Shown in pieces: positions 17,465 to 26,905 of a stretch of 64,000 nucleotides of DNA. Origin of the DNA: a virus. The stretch lies in the IMG/VR virus record IMGVR_UViG_3300023442_000001, positions 1 to 64,000 of that record; one strand, 5' to 3'. A program made the translations under genes and the position numbers. Within the stretch, counting starts at the first letter, position 1; each line of letters opens with the position of its first letter. The notes under the pieces were generated by a model. It ran no database searches. It saw only the letters and a list, made by a program, of their open reading frames with translations, and was not told where the DNA came from.

Positions 17465-20400
17465 ATGGCACGTAAATTAAGCGCCCGTTTTCAAATTTAT
17501 AACAAAACAAATATCGACACAAATACGTGGGATGTTTTGGTTAATATCCCAGTTTCAAACGGAGATATTAACGACATTGTTGTTAATTCGGTGATTGTTT
17601 TTGATTTGGGATCTCAAAATTATGTCCGATTTAAAATTACATCTTTAGATACTCAAGGTCCTCCATCTGGAACACAAAGATGGGTCAGAGCTGTTTTTGA
17701 CGATGAGGGAACCCCTCCAACCGATATTGGTTGGAATGACGGTATTATAATGGGACCATTTGATTCGTCAATTCCAATCGGATGGGTTACATATGCGGCC
17801 GAACAAGCCCTATCACAGTCTTTAGTCAATTATGCAGATAATATGAATGAATGGGCCGAGAAAAACAAAGGGGCCGAATATGTTAAGGCGGATGCAACCG
17901 CATTTACTCAAATTTTATCAACAACAGATACTACCGTCCAAAAAGCTTTAGAGACACTCGATACACATACACATGCTTTTTCTACAGATGCGACAGGAAT
18001 CGCGACAGTTACAACGAATTTTAATAATATTTTGTCTGCATCCGATACGGATGTCCAAAAAGCGTTAGATACGTTAGATGACCATAGTCATGAAACTACA
18101 TTAACCATGCAAGTTATGCGGGAACCGACAGGGTTTCCGAATTTAACAGATTCACAATATTCATTTGATTCGACATCTAGAACATTTACAATTCAACCTG
18201 TTTCTGGATCATTTGATATTTGGTATTATGGAAATAAAATTACAAAAACTTCGCCAGATAGTATTGTTATTAGTGATCAGGATGGAGTTCATTTTATATA
18301 TTTTGATTCAAACGGAAATCTTCAAGATTCTTTAACTAGATGGGATCTTTCTCTACACGTCCCTGTCGTAGCTATTTATTGGAATGTTTCAAGACAGGAA
18401 GCCTTTGTTTTAGAAGAACGTCATGGTTTATCTATGGATTGGGCTACACATAAATACCTCCATACAACGATCGGGACACGTTATGTGTCTGGGCTTGATT
18501 TATTTGGTTATGTTGTAGGAAGTCCTGTTGATAATGATTTACAATTTGGTTTAACAAGCGGAAAAATTGCTGATGAAGATTTAGAACATAATATTGTGGA
18601 TTCGATTTCACCGACTAACCCCTTCGAACAAATCCTGTCTAAACCGGCTCAAATTCCTATTATGAGCCTTGAAGGTTCTGGGGTATGGTATGAGACCCCC
18701 CCAACTGATTTCGTTGCTAGAACAGCCGGTACGGGCCGTTTAGCGTATAATTCTTTCGATGGTACGAACTGGATTCAAGTTGAAGCTACAAATAATTATT
18801 ACGTAGCCTATTGGATAGTTGCGACAAATGATATTAATAACCCAATCAAAGCCGTTCAAGGGCAACGTGAAGATTCATCATTAACTGATGCTATTGATAA
18901 TAATACTTGGGATAGTTTAAATTTAGGAACATTTCCATTTACAGAAGCCAAAATTCTTTATCGAATAATTTATAAAACATCAACTGTAGCAACGAATACG
19001 ATTAAAGCACGAATCGACGATGTAGCGGATTTTCGAAATGCTTCACTTTTACCAACATCGACATATGTCGCAACCGATCACGGAACATTATCAGGTCTAA
19101 ATGATCCTGATCATCCCGCTTCAGCGATTTATACTCAAACAACGAATTTTAATAATATTTTGTCTTCTTCTGATGTAGATGTTCAATCCGCTTTAGAAAC
19201 CTTAGATGATCATACTCATGATTCTTCATCCACTACTGTTGTTACGACAAACTTTGACGGAATTTTATCTTCTGCTGATACGAATGTTCAATTTGCCTTA
19301 GAAACAATCGATAATCATACACATCCGGCTCCTGCGGCCAATGTAATTTCTACGAATGTTACGAATTTTAATAATATTTTATCAGGAACTGATACGAATG
19401 TTCAAACGGCATTAGAGACTCTAGATGATCATACTCATATTATAGATTCAACATCTATCAATACAATTACGACAAATTTTAATAATATTCTTTCAGTTTC
19501 AGATACTAATATTCAAAAAGCTTTGGACACCTTGGATGATCATACACACCCTGCTCCAAATGCTTCTGGAGTTGCCACATCAACAACGAATTTTAACGGA
19601 ATTCTTTCTTCCGCGGATACTGATATTCAGAAAGCCTTAGATACGTTAGATGATCATACTCATGCCGCACCAAACGCTTCAGCCATTTCTACAGATACGA
19701 CAACATTCAATGGTATTTTATCTGCGGCGGACACAAATATCCAAAATGCATTAAATACTATCGATGATCATAGTCATACAGCCGCTCAAACTTCAACAAA
19801 CACGGCTTCATTTTCTGGGATTCTTTCGACTTCCGATGTAGATGTTCAAACCGCATTAGAAACATTAAGTTCCCATGGGCATAATGCTGGAGAAATTTCA
19901 TTAAATTCAGCATCATTTAAAGGAATTGTTCGGTCTTCAAATGTTCAAGCAGGAATTACGGATATAGATACATATTTAGCAGATTCTTTAGACATCATCG
20001 TTGATGCAGCTATAGATGGCACAGATGCGGTTAAAGTTGCCATTCAAAATGGTCATAGAAAAATTGGCTTAAAAAATGGAAATTATGTATGGATCGATAC
20101 ATTATTTGATTTTTCGGACGGAGATTCTTTAGAAATAGTTGGTCTTGGAGAAAATGTAAATATTACAGTAAATACTCCGACATCATCGACTTTCACAAGT
20201 TCAACGGCTACCGGAGTCTTTTCAGGAACGATAGTTGCAACAGGAACCGCTATAGATATTAGTCTAAATAGAATATATACGGCTGCGGATTATACCACTA
20301 ATATTGCGGTGGGAGATATTCTTCATTTAGGTTCTGAATATGATAATGCTTATTTATTCGGAAAATATACAGTTAAATCTGTAACTTCGACATATGTTGA

Positions 20401-21271
20401 AATTAATGAAAAATTTCCATTCACAGAAAATATTCAAGATATGGGAATACAATATTTTTGGACAGCTAAATCTGCAAATGCGTTAACATTCATATTAAAA
20501 AATTTAAATATTACATTTAACGATACCACTAATGAATTTTTAGGTTTTAGTAATTATCCATATTTTAATAAAATTCGTTTTGAAAATGTTATATTTAACA
20601 ATATTGGTAATTTTGATTATGATGCATGGCCAGTTGATGAATATATTGTTAAAAATTGTAAATTCCATTCAACCTCAAATGCTTCAATATATGGTAATTT
20701 TGTGGCTGAAGATTGCGAATTTAATAATGTAAGAGTTCAATATTTTGCGGGTGCGAAAAATTCTATTTTTGATAAAAATACTGAAACAGCATTAATTTTA
20801 ACTAATTTTTTAGGTTATTCTGCATCATATATGATAGACTGTAATTTTCAAAATGCTACCGCTTATATACTAGATTGGAGAGAATTGGGATTGAAAGGAT
20901 TTGTCGCTAAAGGAAATTATGGAACGTTTATGAATACAGTCGATTCTAAAGTTTATAGTATTTCTGGATATTATGGTCAAGAAGAAAATCCAATAATAAG
21001 AACGGTTACGGGATCTGAAACATTACGAATAGATGATCAAATAGTTTTATTGAATTTTTCTGCTTCTGGGACTATTACATTGCCATCTATTGACCTTTAT
21101 GGTTTTCGAAAATTAGTAATAAAAGATATAAGCGGAACAATTTTTCAAAATCCTGTAACAATTGATCCTTCCGGAAATGAAACTATTGATGGTCAACTTA
21201 CATTTACATTCGATGTTGATTATGGGGCTTTGACTCTTATTGGAATAGGTGGGAAGTGGCATATTATTTAA
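17465..21271 (+). CDS. Long tail fibre with His-x-His repeats and beta-helix tip
   Basis: 1268 residues, ATG with an AGAGG site. The N-terminus MARKLSARFQIYNK plus about 120 residues matches the preceding fibre, so the two probably share one attachment site. Two LDDHxH units are followed by a 330-residue domain (WYYGNKITKTSPDSIVISDQ...) that I know as a widespread beta domain in large phage fibres. About eight further LDDHxH units follow. From about residue 840 a beta-helix like region starts (GHRKIGLKNGNYVWIDTL), ending in a tip module (GNETIDGQLTFTFD, KWHII) also present in the next three genes. A fibre with a changed tip. Confidence 0.85.
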   Translation: MARKLSARFQIYNKTNIDTNTWDVLVNIPVSNGDINDIVVNSVIVFDLGSQNYVRFKITSLDTQGPPSGTQRWVRAVFDDEGTPPTDIGWNDGIIMGPFDSSIPIGWVTYAAEQALSQSLVNYADNMNEWAEKNKGAEYVKADATAFTQILSTTDTTVQKALETLDTHTHAFSTDATGIATVTTNFNNILSASDTDVQKALDTLDDHSHETTLTMQVMREPTGFPNLTDSQYSFDSTSRTFTIQPVSGSFDIWYYGNKITKTSPDSIVISDQDGVHFIYFDSNGNLQDSLTRWDLSLHVPVVAIYWNVSRQEAFVLEERHGLSMDWATHKYLHTTIGTRYVSGLDLFGYVVGSPVDNDLQFGLTSGKIADEDLEHNIVDSISPTNPFEQILSKPAQIPIMSLEGSGVWYETPPTDFVARTAGTGRLAYNSFDGTNWIQVEATNNYYVAYWIVATNDINNPIKAVQGQREDSSLTDAIDNNTWDSLNLGTFPFTEAKILYRIIYKTSTVATNTIKARIDDVADFRNASLLPTSTYVATDHGTLSGLNDPDHPASAIYTQTTNFNNILSSSDVDVQSALETLDDHTHDSSSTTVVTTNFDGILSSADTNVQFALETIDNHTHPAPAANVISTNVTNFNNILSGTDTNVQTALETLDDHTHIIDSTSINTITTNFNNILSVSDTNIQKALDTLDDHTHPAPNASGVATSTTNFNGILSSADTDIQKALDTLDDHTHAAPNASAISTDTTTFNGILSAADTNIQNALNTIDDHSHTAAQTSTNTASFSGILSTSDVDVQTALETLSSHGHNAGEISLNSASFKGIVRSSNVQAGITDIDTYLADSLDIIVDAAIDGTDAVKVAIQNGHRKIGLKNGNYVWIDTLFDFSDGDSLEIVGLGENVNITVNTPTSSTFTSSTATGVFSGTIVATGTAIDISLNRIYTAADYTTNIAVGDILHLGSEYDNAYLFGKYTVKSVTSTYVEINEKFPFTENIQDMGIQYFWTAKSANALTFILKNLNITFNDTTNEFLGFSNYPYFNKIRFENVIFNNIGNFDYDAWPVDEYIVKNCKFHSTSNASIYGNFVAEDCEFNNVRVQYFAGAKNSIFDKNTETALILTNFLGYSASYMIDCNFQNATAYILDWRELGLKGFVAKGNYGTFMNTVDSKVYSISGYYGQEENPIIRTVTGSETLRIDDQIVLLNFSASGTITLPSIDLYGFRKLVIKDISGTIFQNPVTIDPSGNETIDGQLTFTFDVDYGALTLIGIGGKWHII

Positions 21272-21307
21272 ATAAAACATAATTATAATTATAGTGAGGA
21301 TTAAAAA

Positions 21308-22654
21308 ATGACATATTTATTTGGCTTTTCTGGAACATCATCTAAATATGATAAAAAATATGATGCTCTTGTTGATGCTGGTGGTGGAGGAGATTATTTA
21401 GATATTCCAGACGCCATTGCGGCTGGAAAAAAGAAACTTTTAATCGCTCCTGGGACATATAGTTGGAATACAGTCGTCTTAAATGACGGCGATTTTTTAA
21501 TGTTAGAAGGTTTAAGTGAAAAACCTGATGATGTTATTATTCAACCGGTTTTGGATTCAACATCCTATGTTTTTGATATTTCAGGAATTAACAATATAAC
21601 AGGTGTGGAATTTATTGGAGGGGATTATTCATATAGTGTAGCGTCAAAAACGGTTTCTTTAATACAAAATTTTGCAAATTATCAAGATTTTACAACTTTA
21701 TTTAATGCAAACGATATTATCGGATTTGGTCGACCGGCTCATGACACGGCATGTGTTTCACCATATGCCACGATTACCGCTCTTGATAGTACATCATTAA
21801 CTTTTGACGCAAATTTGTATTTTTTTGATGAAAATGATAATTCAAATTATATTAGTATTTTTAAAGAAACTTTGACCCCTCCGTCTTTAATATGTAAAAA
21901 TTTAACTTTTGATTGTACGTGTGATACGCCCAATTTATGGGCAACGTTTGTTTATGATGATCCTAATGATGATTGGTCAGTTTGGATTCAAAAATTTACA
22001 AATGTTAATATTAAATACGTTAATTTTGTTAGTAGTGCAAAATTTAATTATGTTAATAATTGGGGTCGTGTACATCGAGATTCCTTTTTTTATAATGTTT
22101 TTATAGAAGGTGGAAAAATCGAAAATAGTATGAGAATTCCAGGAGGTTTCCATATTATTCATAAAAATTATGGAAGAACTGCTGAATTAGATTTTTCAGA
22201 CGGTGGATTTTATGGAATTGGTGTAATTACAGATTCTTGGCTCTATGGCGGGGATACCCCAGATAATAAATATAAACAATATAGTGCTCCTGTTTTTTCA
22301 ATGTTGGGTTCATTTACCATGGATAGTGGGTCTTTCCCAAATAAAATTAATGGAATGGTTGGAAAACCAGACGGAACGATATCTTTATCTAATACCTCTT
22401 CGGAAGGAACGGTAATAAAAACTGATTTTATAGCTACAACTTACGGGGCCCAAACTAGAACATTATATTTATCCAATGTTCCGCCATATACTCTATATAC
22501 GATCAAAGACATAAGTGGAAATGCTTCAGTAAACAATATAACGATTAACACAGGGGATGGGGCTTTAATCGATGGTCAAACATCGATTGTTCTTAATACG
22601 GATTATAGCTCAGTTACTTTAGTTAACGATGGATCAAATTGGTTCATTATTTAA
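21308..22654 (+). CDS. Beta-helix tailspike 1
   Basis: 448 residues. The start (MTYLFGFSGTSSKYDKKYDA) is followed by GGGGDYLDIPDAIAAGKKKL and LIAPGTYSW, the entry signature of pectate-lyase-like beta-helix tailspikes. The end carries the module NNITINTGDGALIDGQTSIV with a terminal NWFII. It lacks the MARKLSARF attachment domain, so it presumably binds another fibre or the baseplate through its short N-terminus. Catalytic residues for glycan cleavage cannot be assigned by eye. ATG start behind GTGAGGA. Confidence 0.75.
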   Translation: MTYLFGFSGTSSKYDKKYDALVDAGGGGDYLDIPDAIAAGKKKLLIAPGTYSWNTVVLNDGDFLMLEGLSEKPDDVIIQPVLDSTSYVFDISGINNITGVEFIGGDYSYSVASKTVSLIQNFANYQDFTTLFNANDIIGFGRPAHDTACVSPYATITALDSTSLTFDANLYFFDENDNSNYISIFKETLTPPSLICKNLTFDCTCDTPNLWATFVYDDPNDDWSVWIQKFTNVNIKYVNFVSSAKFNYVNNWGRVHRDSFFYNVFIEGGKIENSMRIPGGFHIIHKNYGRTAELDFSDGGFYGIGVITDSWLYGGDTPDNKYKQYSAPVFSMLGSFTMDSGSFPNKINGMVGKPDGTISLSNTSSEGTVIKTDFIATTYGAQTRTLYLSNVPPYTLYTIKDISGNASVNNITINTGDGALIDGQTSIVLNTDYSSVTLVNDGSNWFII

Positions 22655-22696
22655 AAAATTGATAATTAATCCCATATAATAAAGGAGAAAGTAAAA

Positions 22697-24034
22697 ATGA
22701 CTTACAAATTTGGTTCGGTATCAACTCCCCCGAAGTATGATAAAAAATATGACGCTCTCGTTGACGCTGGTGGTGGAGGAGATTATTTAGATATTCCGGA
22801 TGCAATTTCCGCCGGAAAAAAGAAACTTTTAATCGCTCCTGGGACATATAGTTGGAGCACGGTTGTTTTAAACGATGGAGATGTATTAGTTTTAGAAGGT
22901 TTAAGTGAAAAATCTGACGATATTATTATTCAACCGGTTTTAGATGCTTCAACGTCTGTTTTTGATATTTCAGGAATTACTCCTCCGACAAATTTAACAT
23001 TAACAGGTTATGATTATTCATATTCGTCTGCTTCAAAAAAAGTTTCGTTAATTCAAAATTTTGCGAATTATTCAGATTTTACAACATTATTTTCAGTTAA
23101 TGACGTCGTTTCATTTGGGCAGCCTGCTAGACAGACGTCTACATCAGCACCTTACGCGGTCATAACTGCCGTAGATAGTACGTCTTTAACCTTCAATTCA
23201 GATTTATATATTTTTAATCAGAACGATAATACATACAATGTTCATATTTTTAAGGAGGATTGGAATCCTCCAGTATTGGCATGTAATAATTTAACTTTCG
23301 ATTGTACATGTGATGCTGCCGTTTGGACTACATTCATAAAAGACAGTTCAACAGATGATTGGGCCGTCTGGATTCAAAAATTTAGAAATGTTAAAATAAA
23401 ATATATTAATTATGTTTCGGGATCCTTTTTTGGTTATACAGCGAACTGGGGAAGAGTTCATAAAGAGTCATTTTTTCATAACGTAATGATTGAAGGAAGT
23501 GTTCAAGCTAATGATATGAGAATTCCAAATGGCCTCGGAGTAGTCCATAAAAATTATTCTCAGAGTGCTGATTTAGATTTTTCTGACGGAAGCATTTATG
23601 CATTAGGGGTCGTTACAGACTCTAGTATTGATGGCGGCGATTATTTTATGACGAAATATAAATTTCAAAATAATCCAGTATGTTCTGTTCTTGGAAATCT
23701 TACTATGGACCAGCCGATATATACAACTGGAATTGTCGGTATTGTAGGCACCCCAACTGGAACAAGTTTATTTGGTCCAAATACTGGTCGTGTTGGGACC
23801 GTGACGGAATTGGTCGATACAAGTTCGATACCAGTTACAAAGACGCTATATTTATGGAATATGCCTCCGTATACACCTTATACTATTAAAGATAATGGAA
23901 ATGCTGCGACAAACAATATAACAATTAACACAGGGGATGGTGCTCTAATCGACGGACAAAGTTCTATTACGATAAATACGAATTATAGCTCAGTGACCTT
24001 GATTAATGATGGATCAAATTGGTTTATTATTTAA
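22697..24034 (+). CDS. Beta-helix tailspike 2 (paralogue of tailspike 1)
   Basis: 445 residues, ATG behind AAAGGAG. It is collinear with the preceding spike over its full length. The first 65 residues are almost identical (an exact run of about 43 bases covers the AGKKKLLIAPGTYSW region), the centre diverges, and the end module is again similar (NNITINTGDGALIDGQSSIT, NWFII). A recent tandem duplication followed by divergence in the centre, where receptor or substrate contacts would lie. Confidence 0.75.
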   Translation: MTYKFGSVSTPPKYDKKYDALVDAGGGGDYLDIPDAISAGKKKLLIAPGTYSWSTVVLNDGDVLVLEGLSEKSDDIIIQPVLDASTSVFDISGITPPTNLTLTGYDYSYSSASKKVSLIQNFANYSDFTTLFSVNDVVSFGQPARQTSTSAPYAVITAVDSTSLTFNSDLYIFNQNDNTYNVHIFKEDWNPPVLACNNLTFDCTCDAAVWTTFIKDSSTDDWAVWIQKFRNVKIKYINYVSGSFFGYTANWGRVHKESFFHNVMIEGSVQANDMRIPNGLGVVHKNYSQSADLDFSDGSIYALGVVTDSSIDGGDYFMTKYKFQNNPVCSVLGNLTMDQPIYTTGIVGIVGTPTGTSLFGPNTGRVGTVTELVDTSSIPVTKTLYLWNMPPYTPYTIKDNGNAATNNITINTGDGALIDGQSSITINTNYSSVTLINDGSNWFII

Positions 24035-24067
24035 AAAATAAAAAAAATAAAGGAGTTCAGAAAAAAT

Positions 24068-25624
24068 ATGGCTTATATTAAAGGAGCTGAATTTGTTATC
24101 GAAAGTAAAGGAGCGTTACAGACACATATTCATAAATCTCTATTAGCTCAATCACAAAATTTAAAAGTTGTAGGGCCTGGAGGAGATTATTCTGATATTA
24201 ATTCAGCTTTTGCGGCTGGAGAACAGGCTTTATATTTAAGAAACGGGACACATACTTTAACCGCAGATTATGTTGTTGATCCCGATCAGCCGTTTATCTT
24301 AATGGGTGAGGATATGAGAAAAACAATTTTTAAATTTAGCGATTATAGAATATTATTTGAAGTGTGTGATAAATTTCGACCTGGTGGATTGACAACATAT
24401 AATAGTACGGCCGGAAGTAATATTATTACGGTGACGACATCTGGATGGGATTATACAACTGAAGGTATCCAGATTGGAGATTTTATACAATTAAGTGGAG
24501 AACCCTCACTATGGTGGTTTAGAGTCACCGGATTCCCAGCTTCAAATCAAATTCAATTAGATCGAAATGTTGTTAGTTCCGCAACAAATCAATATTTTAA
24601 GTGGTCTAGGCATCGGTTTTCATGTAATGTGGACACAACATCGGGAACGGATATTGTAACTTTAAATGCCCCATCAAACCTTAATTTTCAAACTTGGGGC
24701 GTTAAAGCTGGGTGGATTATTGAATTAGATCGATGGTATGAAATTATTGATGTCGGCTCTAATTGGCTTCAAATATCAATTCCTTATATGGGGCCAACAC
24801 AGACTTATAATAATGTAGATATTGAAGTTGCACATAAAAATTTAATTTTAAAAAATTTAACAATGCAATGTAAAATTGATGATTCTTTCTTTGTCGGATA
24901 TGGATCTGGGCTAATTAATCCTGTTTTGAAGAAACTTTATGTTGAATTAGATCCGAACGGATCGAGTGCATATGAATTAAATTGGAGTGAAGATGGAATA
25001 AATGGATATATGAATGAATGTTATTTTGTCGGTATTCATGTATATATTCCTCCTTTAAGTAAACTTGAAAATTCATATTTTCGTTTCCCAACGTTTAATG
25101 TTCCATCGCAAGGTGGACAATATTTTTATTGTGTTTTTGATAGCAATCCGGCTGGTAATAATGTTTTTTATTCATATATGTATAATAATATCAAATGTAA
25201 ATTTACGAGTTGTACTTTTTTGAACGTTGGCGATGAATTTTTAAGAATGAAATATTCTCCATTATTAGAGAATTGTATCGGATATGCAGGGACCACAAAA
25301 TTTAATGTGTCTAATAATAATGGTAAAATTGTTCGTTATATTTCATCTCCAGGATCATATTGGATAGAAACACAGGCTACTGTTTATTGCGATACAACAT
25401 CCGGGTCGATGACTGTGTATTTAGCGGAACAACAAGTTGAGGAAGGGTTTAAAATACGTATTGTGGACTGGGGAAATTATGCAGCAACAAACCCAATAAC
25501 AGTAAATCCTGCTAGTTCTACAATAAACGGACAAACTGGATCAGAAACTTTATCAACAAATGGAACTGTTGTCGAATATGAATTCGATGGAGTTTCTAAT
25601 TGGAGAAAAATTGTGTTAAAATAA
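24068..25624 (+). CDS. Beta-helix tailspike 3
   Basis: 518 residues, ATG behind AAAGGAG. It has the same opening logic as the two upstream spikes (VVGPGGDYSDINSAFAAGEQ then LRNGTHTL) but is otherwise divergent. The C-terminal module has NPASSTINGQTGSETL and ends NWRKIVLK. Probably a third adsorption protein with a different specificity. The enzyme activity, if any, is unknown. Confidence 0.7.
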   Translation: MAYIKGAEFVIESKGALQTHIHKSLLAQSQNLKVVGPGGDYSDINSAFAAGEQALYLRNGTHTLTADYVVDPDQPFILMGEDMRKTIFKFSDYRILFEVCDKFRPGGLTTYNSTAGSNIITVTTSGWDYTTEGIQIGDFIQLSGEPSLWWFRVTGFPASNQIQLDRNVVSSATNQYFKWSRHRFSCNVDTTSGTDIVTLNAPSNLNFQTWGVKAGWIIELDRWYEIIDVGSNWLQISIPYMGPTQTYNNVDIEVAHKNLILKNLTMQCKIDDSFFVGYGSGLINPVLKKLYVELDPNGSSAYELNWSEDGINGYMNECYFVGIHVYIPPLSKLENSYFRFPTFNVPSQGGQYFYCVFDSNPAGNNVFYSYMYNNIKCKFTSCTFLNVGDEFLRMKYSPLLENCIGYAGTTKFNVSNNNGKIVRYISSPGSYWIETQATVYCDTTSGSMTVYLAEQQVEEGFKIRIVDWGNYAATNPITVNPASSTINGQTGSETLSTNGTVVEYEFDGVSNWRKIVLK

Positions 25625-25660
25625 ATTAATATAGGATGTTTGAAAAAGGAGGAAGAATTT

Positions 25661-25918
25661 ATGAATCTTAGTGAAATTTTTTTCGGAATGTCATTAGAAG
25701 ATATTCAAAAAAATGAAGATTATCAGGAATTACGTCGGAAGGCTGTTACTGTCAGAAATCACATTCGAATGATGGTCGATCATCAACTTCAATTACAATT
25801 AAATCAATTATTTCAAGGCCGTCGGTTTGATCGTATGATTATGGAAGCTCGGAGTAACGAACAAGAATTACGGAAGGTATTATCAGATATTTATATGTTT
25901 TTAAGTGAAAAAATGTAA
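25661..25918 (+). CDS. Small helical protein at the end of the fibre operon
   Basis: 85 residues from the ATG at 25661, directly behind an AAAGGAGGAAG site; an in-frame TTG at 25640 precedes that site and is not used. Helical, rich in Gln, Arg and Met (DHQLQLQLNQLFQGRRFDRM). Its place behind the spikes would fit a fibre chaperone, but the sequence shows no known family. Confidence 0.6.
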   Translation: MNLSEIFFGMSLEDIQKNEDYQELRRKAVTVRNHIRMMVDHQLQLQLNQLFQGRRFDRMIMEARSNEQELRKVLSDIYMFLSEKM

Positions 25919-25949
25919 TATTTTTTGATAGTTTTATTTAATATTTATT

Positions 25950-26005
25950 CTCCCCCCAAGATCTAATGAGCCAATTATTATCATTAGATCTTGGGGGGAG
26001 ATTTT
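25950..26005 (+). terminator. Strong terminator of the fibre operon
   Basis: A perfect 20-base inverted repeat, 5' arm 25950-25969 (CTCCCCCCAAGATCTAATGA) and 3' arm 25981-26000, with an 11-base loop and followed by ATTTTTA. It directly precedes late promoter copy 2. Confidence 0.9.
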
Positions 26006-26007
26006 TA

Positions 26008-26020
26008 GGGTGAGAACAAA
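26008..26020 (+). promoter_or_regulatory. Candidate phage late promoter, copy 2
   Basis: GGGTGAGAACAAA followed by GGGGTGACGAGG. It sits three bases after the T-run of the fibre terminator and 45 bases before the ATG of the next gene. The terminator-promoter arrangement is repeated at 44224-44278. Confidence 0.7.
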
Positions 26021-26065
26021 GGGGTGACGAGGTTTTTATTGAATTTATGAGGAAAACACGATAAA

Positions 26066-26905
26066 ATGGCCTATATTCTTCCCGATTATATAATTGATCA
26101 GAACCAATATATCTTACCTGAACAGATTATCGATATCGAAGGGAAAGTTATCCTTCCTGATTTGATGTATTGGATTGATCAATTTATTCGTAAGTCGAAA
26201 TTAAATAAAAAACATTATCCAAACCCAATTAATGTTAATGTGAACGATATTTATTTTGATTATATCACATTATATATTGAAAATGGTTATTTCGCGGATG
26301 ATTATGTCGAACGTGGTTTTTCAACACTTTCTTTTATAGAATTATTATTTAATGAAAATTGGAATTCTGATAAATTTACTTATTTATATTCTGAAGTGAC
26401 CGATAGAAAATTATGGCCAAAAAATATTTTAAGACATGCAATGTTATATCCGAAAGAAGCAAGATATTTTATTCCGGATATAAATGGAACATATAATGTT
26501 TTTAGAATTTCACAAACGGATGTTTCTTTATTATATGATATTCATAGATTTAAAACTGGATCTTCGCCGTATATAGAAGGTGATTATATTTTATCTGGAT
26601 ATGTCGAAGATGGGCCGCCTCTATTTTCTAATTCTTATTATTTTGAAACCGGATATATAGAAGATGATTATATTGCCGAATCGAATTATTTAAAATCAAG
26701 ATATAATTTTGATAATTTAACCGAATTAGGGAAATTAATGTATATTTATTTAGATTTCATGGCGAATAAATCAATAGAAAAAGTGAATTGGAATTACCCT
26801 ATGTCTTCTGGTACAAATCTTTTAACAACGTTTTATGAAGCATATATTATGGAATTAATTTTTAATTATTATAGTGAAAAATCTTATTTAGAGGAGAATA
26901 ACTAA
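26066..26905 (+). CDS. Tail/baseplate protein with GY-x-DY repeats
   Basis: 279 residues. The middle carries three Tyr- and acid-rich repeats (YIENGYFADDYVERG, YIEGDYILSGYVEDG, YFETGYIEDDYIAES) of a type seen in phage fibre adaptors. The start is ATG at 26066; the ribosome site is weak (ATGAGGAAAACACGATAAA). The stop abuts the GTG of the next gene. A structural tail-tip role is inferred from that neighbour. Confidence 0.6.
   Translation: MAYILPDYIIDQNQYILPEQIIDIEGKVILPDLMYWIDQFIRKSKLNKKHYPNPINVNVNDIYFDYITLYIENGYFADDYVERGFSTLSFIELLFNENWNSDKFTYLYSEVTDRKLWPKNILRHAMLYPKEARYFIPDINGTYNVFRISQTDVSLLYDIHRFKTGSSPYIEGDYILSGYVEDGPPLFSNSYYFETGYIEDDYIAESNYLKSRYNFDNLTELGKLMYIYLDFMANKSIEKVNWNYPMSSGTNLLTTFYEAYIMELIFNYYSEKSYLEENN

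Noticed and set aside
16300-19900. Regularly spaced repeats that might look like a CRISPR array
   Set aside because: The repeats are in frame, vary at codon third positions and encode fibre shaft units; there are no constant repeats with unique spacers.
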